Below are positions 61,370 to 64,000 of a stretch of DNA of 64,000 nucleotides, piece by piece. The position numbers and the translations under genes were made by a program. Under the pieces are notes generated by a model. It was not told where the DNA came from, ran no database searches, and saw nothing but the letters and a program-made list of their open reading frames with translations. The DNA lies in NCBI GenBank assembly GCA_024684435.1, contig JAIKWV010000018.1, positions 24,292-88,291 of the forward strand, written 5' to 3'. The DNA is from Clostridiales bacterium. GTDB taxonomy: Bacteria; Bacillota; Clostridia; Oscillospirales; Acutalibacteraceae. Each line of letters starts with the position of its first letter. The stretch's first letter is position 1.

Positions 61370-62044
61370 TCATCTAATTTTTTCAATTCCATATTCATTA
61401 ACATCACAGGTAAGAAGATTCTTTGCCCCCTGTTCACGTTTAATAGACCGGAAATTCCTGTAATTGATGGTTTCAAACGTTTCTGAATTTACAGGAATCA
61501 CATTTGTACTTCCACAAATATTGTTTTTCTTATACCACTCGGATATCTTTTCTCCAATTATTTCTGCATATTGATTTGGATTGTCAGTACTAACAAAAAT
61601 TGTAAATGAAACCCATGTATTTCCTGAAATCAAAGATATATTATTAATAGGAACACTTGTTATATCGGTATATCCGTTAACAACATAAGCCTTATATAAA
61701 AGGTTTGTTTCATTATTCAGAAAACACATAATATCTTCTCGCACCAGTCTTTTGATAAACTGAAACGGATAATCATCTACAAATGACCCATCACTCTGTA
61801 CGATAAGTGTGACAAAATCATATGCACCAAGCTGACTTGAATACGCTTCTAACTTTTCTTTTTCAAGAAACGGTTCATAGTAACCTAAATAGTTGAACGT
61901 TTCATCATATTTTTCATCCAAATATTTAAGGAGCCTTTCAATTCTCATTATTTTCTTCTTTTGGTCAAAGGTCAACTTATCATATGAAGTTGGTAAGCCA
62001 ACGTAATCGCAAATTAAAATCTGTCTTTCATTCAACTCTTTCAT
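61370..62044 (-). CDS. Unknown protein upstream of the lipase
   Basis: A 224-residue soluble protein that I do not recognise, with mixed helices and strands and no signal peptide. The stop lies 17 bases before the preferred lipase start, or overlaps it if the upstream ATG is used, so the two are tightly coupled. In T7SS toxin cassettes such a place is often taken by a chaperone, an adaptor or an immunity protein; nothing in the sequence decides between these. AAGGAAG supports the start at 62044. Confidence 0.65.
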   Translation of the reverse strand: MKELNERQILICDYVGLPTSYDKLTFDQKKKIMRIERLLKYLDEKYDETFNYLGYYEPFLEKEKLEAYSSQLGAYDFVTLIVQSDGSFVDDYPFQFIKRLVREDIMCFLNNETNLLYKAYVVNGYTDITSVPINNISLISGNTWVSFTIFVSTDNPNQYAEIIGEKISEWYKKNNICGSTNVIPVNSETFETINYRNFRSIKREQGAKNLLTCDVNEYGIEKIR

Positions 62045-62157
62045 TAGTAACTTCCTTTTTATTATTTTCATTCACAAAATGAAACATTATATTATAAAAA
62101 CTCAACGGCAATAAAAAGCTCAATATCATATTATGATTATTAATCTTAGCGTACCTA

Positions 62158-62439
62158 TCATCCTTTAAATGCGGCCGCAATATTTGTATCTACAGAAGCA
62201 AACTGTTCGGCTATCCGACGAACATTATTGGCATTTTCATGCATAAGTTTTGCCAAATCACCGACCATTGAATTCAGTTCTTTAATTAGCTCATTGAGTG
62301 AATCCGCCGTTCTCCCTTTTGAACTGTTGGCAGTATAAACTATCTTTTTTGAAGATACTGATTTTGCTATTAGTTCAAGCGCTGTAGCTTCTGCCAGTAT
62401 CGGTCCTTTTTTAATCATTATTTCTACTACACTTGCCAT
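62158..62439 (-). CDS. WXG100-like small T7SS partner (Lap1-type)
   Basis: A 93-residue protein predicted to form a helical hairpin. A turn around residues 37-44 (SSKGRTAD) replaces the WxG turn, and the second helix has the regular spacing of WXG100 proteins (LNELIKELNSMVGDLAKLM), ending in FASVDTNIAAAFKG. Proteins of this size beside LXG-type effectors act as targeting partners (Lap1 in Streptococcus, TlaA in Staphylococcus). The missing tryptophan is usual for this partner class. It follows the next small gene by 18 bases. Confidence 0.68.
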   Translation of the reverse strand: MASVVEIMIKKGPILAEATALELIAKSVSSKKIVYTANSSKGRTADSLNELIKELNSMVGDLAKLMHENANNVRRIAEQFASVDTNIAAAFKG

Positions 62440-62457
62440 AAATATCTACCTTTCCAA

Positions 62458-62787
62458 TTATTTAAACATACTCATGAGAATATCAATATCGCCCATAGAA
62501 TCCATAGGAAATTTAAAAACATCATTTTTTTCAAAATCTTTTAAAAAAGATGTTTTATCTTTCTCAACTTTTTCACTAATTAACTCCATTTTCTTTTTGT
62601 ATTCCTTAAGAAGAACAGATAAATTTTCAAGTTTTGCTCTTATTTTTTCATCTTTAATATCATTCATTTGAACAAGTTTTAGAGATTGATTATACAATAC
62701 AATATTTGAAATCATGTGATCTAAAAATTGTTTAATCTCCGTATAAACTGTTTTTATTTCTCCGTCCACACAAACAATATCTATCAT
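62458..62787 (-). CDS. Small coiled-coil protein, possible T7SS partner
   Basis: A 109-residue, mostly helical protein with a Lys/Glu-rich coiled-coil stretch (about residues 45-85) and a short hydrophobic tail (GDIDILMSMFK). I do not recognise a family. The place between a YwqH-like gene and a WXG100-like gene in a T7SS effector cassette suggests a second effector partner. CCTCC complement (AGGAGG) lies just before the ATG. Confidence 0.6.
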   Translation of the reverse strand: MIDIVCVDGEIKTVYTEIKQFLDHMISNIVLYNQSLKLVQMNDIKDEKIRAKLENLSVLLKEYKKKMELISEKVEKDKTSFLKDFEKNDVFKFPMDSMGDIDILMSMFK

Positions 62788-62798
62788 TATTTTTCCTC

Positions 62799-63287
62799 CT
62801 ATTGTAATTTCTCTAATTCTTGAACTTTTGTTTTATATTCTCGTTGCGCATTTTCAAGTAATCTTAAATTGCTATTAATTTTTTCTTCATAATCTTGAGA
62901 TTTAGATTTTAAAAATGTCTGTTCCCTCTCTGTTCTGTCAAGAAGAACGTGGAAAATAAATGTTATTATTTTTCTCCCTGTACCGTTTAACACTTTAACC
63001 ATACCTTGATAATAATTTCTAGCCACCACATTATTGATAGCTACTGATTGTACTTGTTCAAGCGCCGATGATTTAGATTTACTAGCATTCGAGAAACTCG
63101 CTTGAGATGTTTGCAAAGATGTCTTGAATCTTATTATCGCTTTATAGGATTCATCTTCATTGTTTTTACATTTAGTATAGTAATCTATGTTTTTTCTATA
63201 CTGATTCATCAAACACTTCAGATTTTGAATCCTATTCTTTAACAATTCTTTTTCCCTTGCAGTAACTACCGAACGATTAATATCCAT
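62799..63287 (-). CDS. YwqH-like coiled-coil protein of a T7SS cassette
   Basis: A 162-residue helical protein with two coiled coils (about residues 10-60 and 115-160) separated by a less regular middle region. This build fits the DUF5082/YwqH type that precedes LXG toxin genes in Bacillus, though the sequence match is loose. The ATG at 63287 is preferred with AAGAGG upstream; a GTG at 63305 is in frame. It is the first gene of the cassette that ends with the lipase. Confidence 0.6.
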   Translation of the reverse strand: MDINRSVVTAREKELLKNRIQNLKCLMNQYRKNIDYYTKCKNNEDESYKAIIRFKTSLQTSQASFSNASKSKSSALEQVQSVAINNVVARNYYQGMVKVLNGTGRKIITFIFHVLLDRTEREQTFLKSKSQDYEEKINSNLRLLENAQREYKTKVQELEKLQ

Positions 63288-63800
63288 ACACACATACCTC
63301 TTCACTCTTGTATTATGTTCACGATAAACTTATTTTTCTTTCATGTTTGTAAAATAACTCTCGGAATATTTAAAACAAATAATTAATAAAAATTAAAACA
63401 AATTTAACAATATCCAAATTATGAAATATTATAACTAAAAAGTTAATTCTGTGCTTTACCACAAAGATTGATTAACCATAACAAACCATCTCATTCTATT
63501 TATATTTAATAATTATATTCACCAGCATAAGTAATTTCATCTCAAATTTTTTAACTATTAGATTTAATATTTTCAAAGGATCATCCGGTCATAATAATTC
63601 CGTTTCTCATATACTTTATTGTATGGCATAGTATTATTATCATTTTTTAGTTTATTCATACTGTCATGATATGCTTCCTATTACAAAATATTATTCTTAA
63701 CAACTTTGATTGACAATAATTCAACTTGTTGACGCTTTATTTTTATATATATTTTTTATTTTTGTTAAATAAAAAAATAAATTAATTCTACAAGAAGTAT
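63288..63800. other. Very AT-rich intergenic region
   Basis: About 510 bases between the type VII cassette and the WXG100 gene, with no gene that I can support on either strand. Several TATAAT-like words occur, as expected by chance at this base composition, and none has a convincing -35 partner. The cassette promoter should lie here on the minus strand. Confidence 0.5.
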
Positions 63801-63844
63801 GCTTTACTAATCCAGCAAAAACGATTTCGCTGGATTAGCAAAGC
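63801..63844. terminator. Strong hairpin after the WXG100 gene
   Basis: GCTTTACTAATCCAGC (63801-63816) pairs with GCTGGATTAGCAAAGC (63829-63844) over 16 bp with one wobble and a 12-base loop. It lies 16 bases beyond the WXG100 stop on the minus strand. A long T run follows only after about 25 bases, so termination is likely but could also depend on the hairpin as an RNA end protector. Confidence 0.65.
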
Positions 63845-63848
63845 TTTA

Positions 63849-63872
63849 TTACTTTCTAAATTACTTTCTAAA
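63849..63872. repeat. 12-bp tandem duplication at the WXG100 stop codon
   Basis: TTACTTTCTAAA occurs twice in direct succession. On the coding strand the last codons and stop (TTTAGAAAGTAA) are therefore duplicated, giving a second in-frame stop just after the first. Confidence 0.7.
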
Positions 63873-64000
63873 CTGACCTGCAATGCTCTTATCTGTCTCC
63901 TCAACGATGTTAGCCGTTGACTTGAGAGAAGCAGAGATTTCATCAACAAGTTCCTTCGCCTTTACGAAGCCGGGTCTGAGTTCTGCAAACCTCTGTGCAT
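63861..64000 (-). CDS. WXG100-family T7SS protein, partial
   Basis: Only the last 45 residues are in the window; the start lies beyond 64000. The sequence is one long amphipathic helix, FAELRPGFVKAKELVDEISA and onward to DKSIAGQFRK, matching the C-terminal half of EsxA/WXG100 proteins (usual length near 95). It indicates that a type VII secretion locus continues past the window edge. It is on the same strand as the lipase cassette. Confidence 0.75.
   Translation of the reverse strand, partial: AQRFAELRPGFVKAKELVDEISASLKSTANIVEETDKSIAGQFRK

Overview
The window reads as a chromosomal segment of an anaerobic, fibre-degrading Clostridia member, most likely a Ruminococcus-like Oscillospiraceae from a gut or rumen. 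The grounds are the mix of secreted hemicellulases (GH39-like, GH10, GH36, GH16), a membrane pyrophosphatase of the K+-dependent type, a flavodiiron protein plus rubredoxin for O2/NO detoxification, a LarA-type nickel-pincer epimerase, an NPKTG surface protein, and Firmicutes-type promoters (TTGACA/TATAAT, often with a TGN extended -10) and AGGAGG ribosome binding sites. The taxonomic call is inference. No rRNA, tRNA, CRISPR array, transposase or integrase was recognised.

Layout. 0.1-7.7 kb: a plus-strand run that starts with a cell-wall module (D-aspartate ligase, aspartate racemase, asparagine synthetase) and continues with a YwiB-like protein, argS and an FAD dehydrogenase. 7.7-12.5 kb: a plus-strand mixture (MBL hydrolase, GH39-like enzyme, zinc-ribbon protein, two unknown proteins, patatin). 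12.6-16.8 kb: minus-strand SpoU methyltransferase, GH10 xylanase and GH36 alpha-galactosidase. 17-20.3 kb: pyrophosphatase and a galactose-binding lipoprotein. 20.4-30.7 kb: a seven-gene minus-strand surface polysaccharide operon with CapE-CapF-CapG (UDP-L-FucNAc synthesis), glycosyltransferases, a TagF-like polymerase and an embedded secreted lipase. 30.9-36.6 kb: GH16, then a larA/PHP/gnd/sugar-kinase operon. 37-44.2 kb: NPKTG surface protein, rubredoxin and flavodiiron protein, SGNH hydrolase, and a TetR-controlled operon (iron alcohol dehydrogenase and flavodoxin) with two near-identical operators.

From about 44.3 kb to the end the sequence becomes visibly more AT-rich and the gene content is accessory. 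One five-gene minus-strand operon encodes a PP2C phosphatase, a transmembrane Ser/Thr kinase, a membrane protein whose cytoplasmic tail carries seven [E/G]TT[V/L]L repeats that look like phosphothreonine docking sites for FHA domains, a small four-helix membrane protein, and a 3,216-residue Ig-like-repeat surface protein. Next to it is a type VII secretion (ESX/Ess-like) cassette: a partial WXG100 protein at the window edge, three small helical partner proteins, a coupled protein of unknown function, and a lipase with an N-terminal hydrolase domain and a C-terminal helical domain. That layout resembles the reverse-architecture T7SS lipase toxin TslA of Staphylococcus aureus.

The most promising undescribed system is the 44.4-64 kb region. 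A kinase/phosphatase pair, a multi-site phosphothreonine scaffold and a giant membrane-anchored Ig protein lie beside a T7SS lipase cassette. Two ACAGTT direct repeats sit just upstream of the kinase operon promoter, as expected for a LytTR-type activator.
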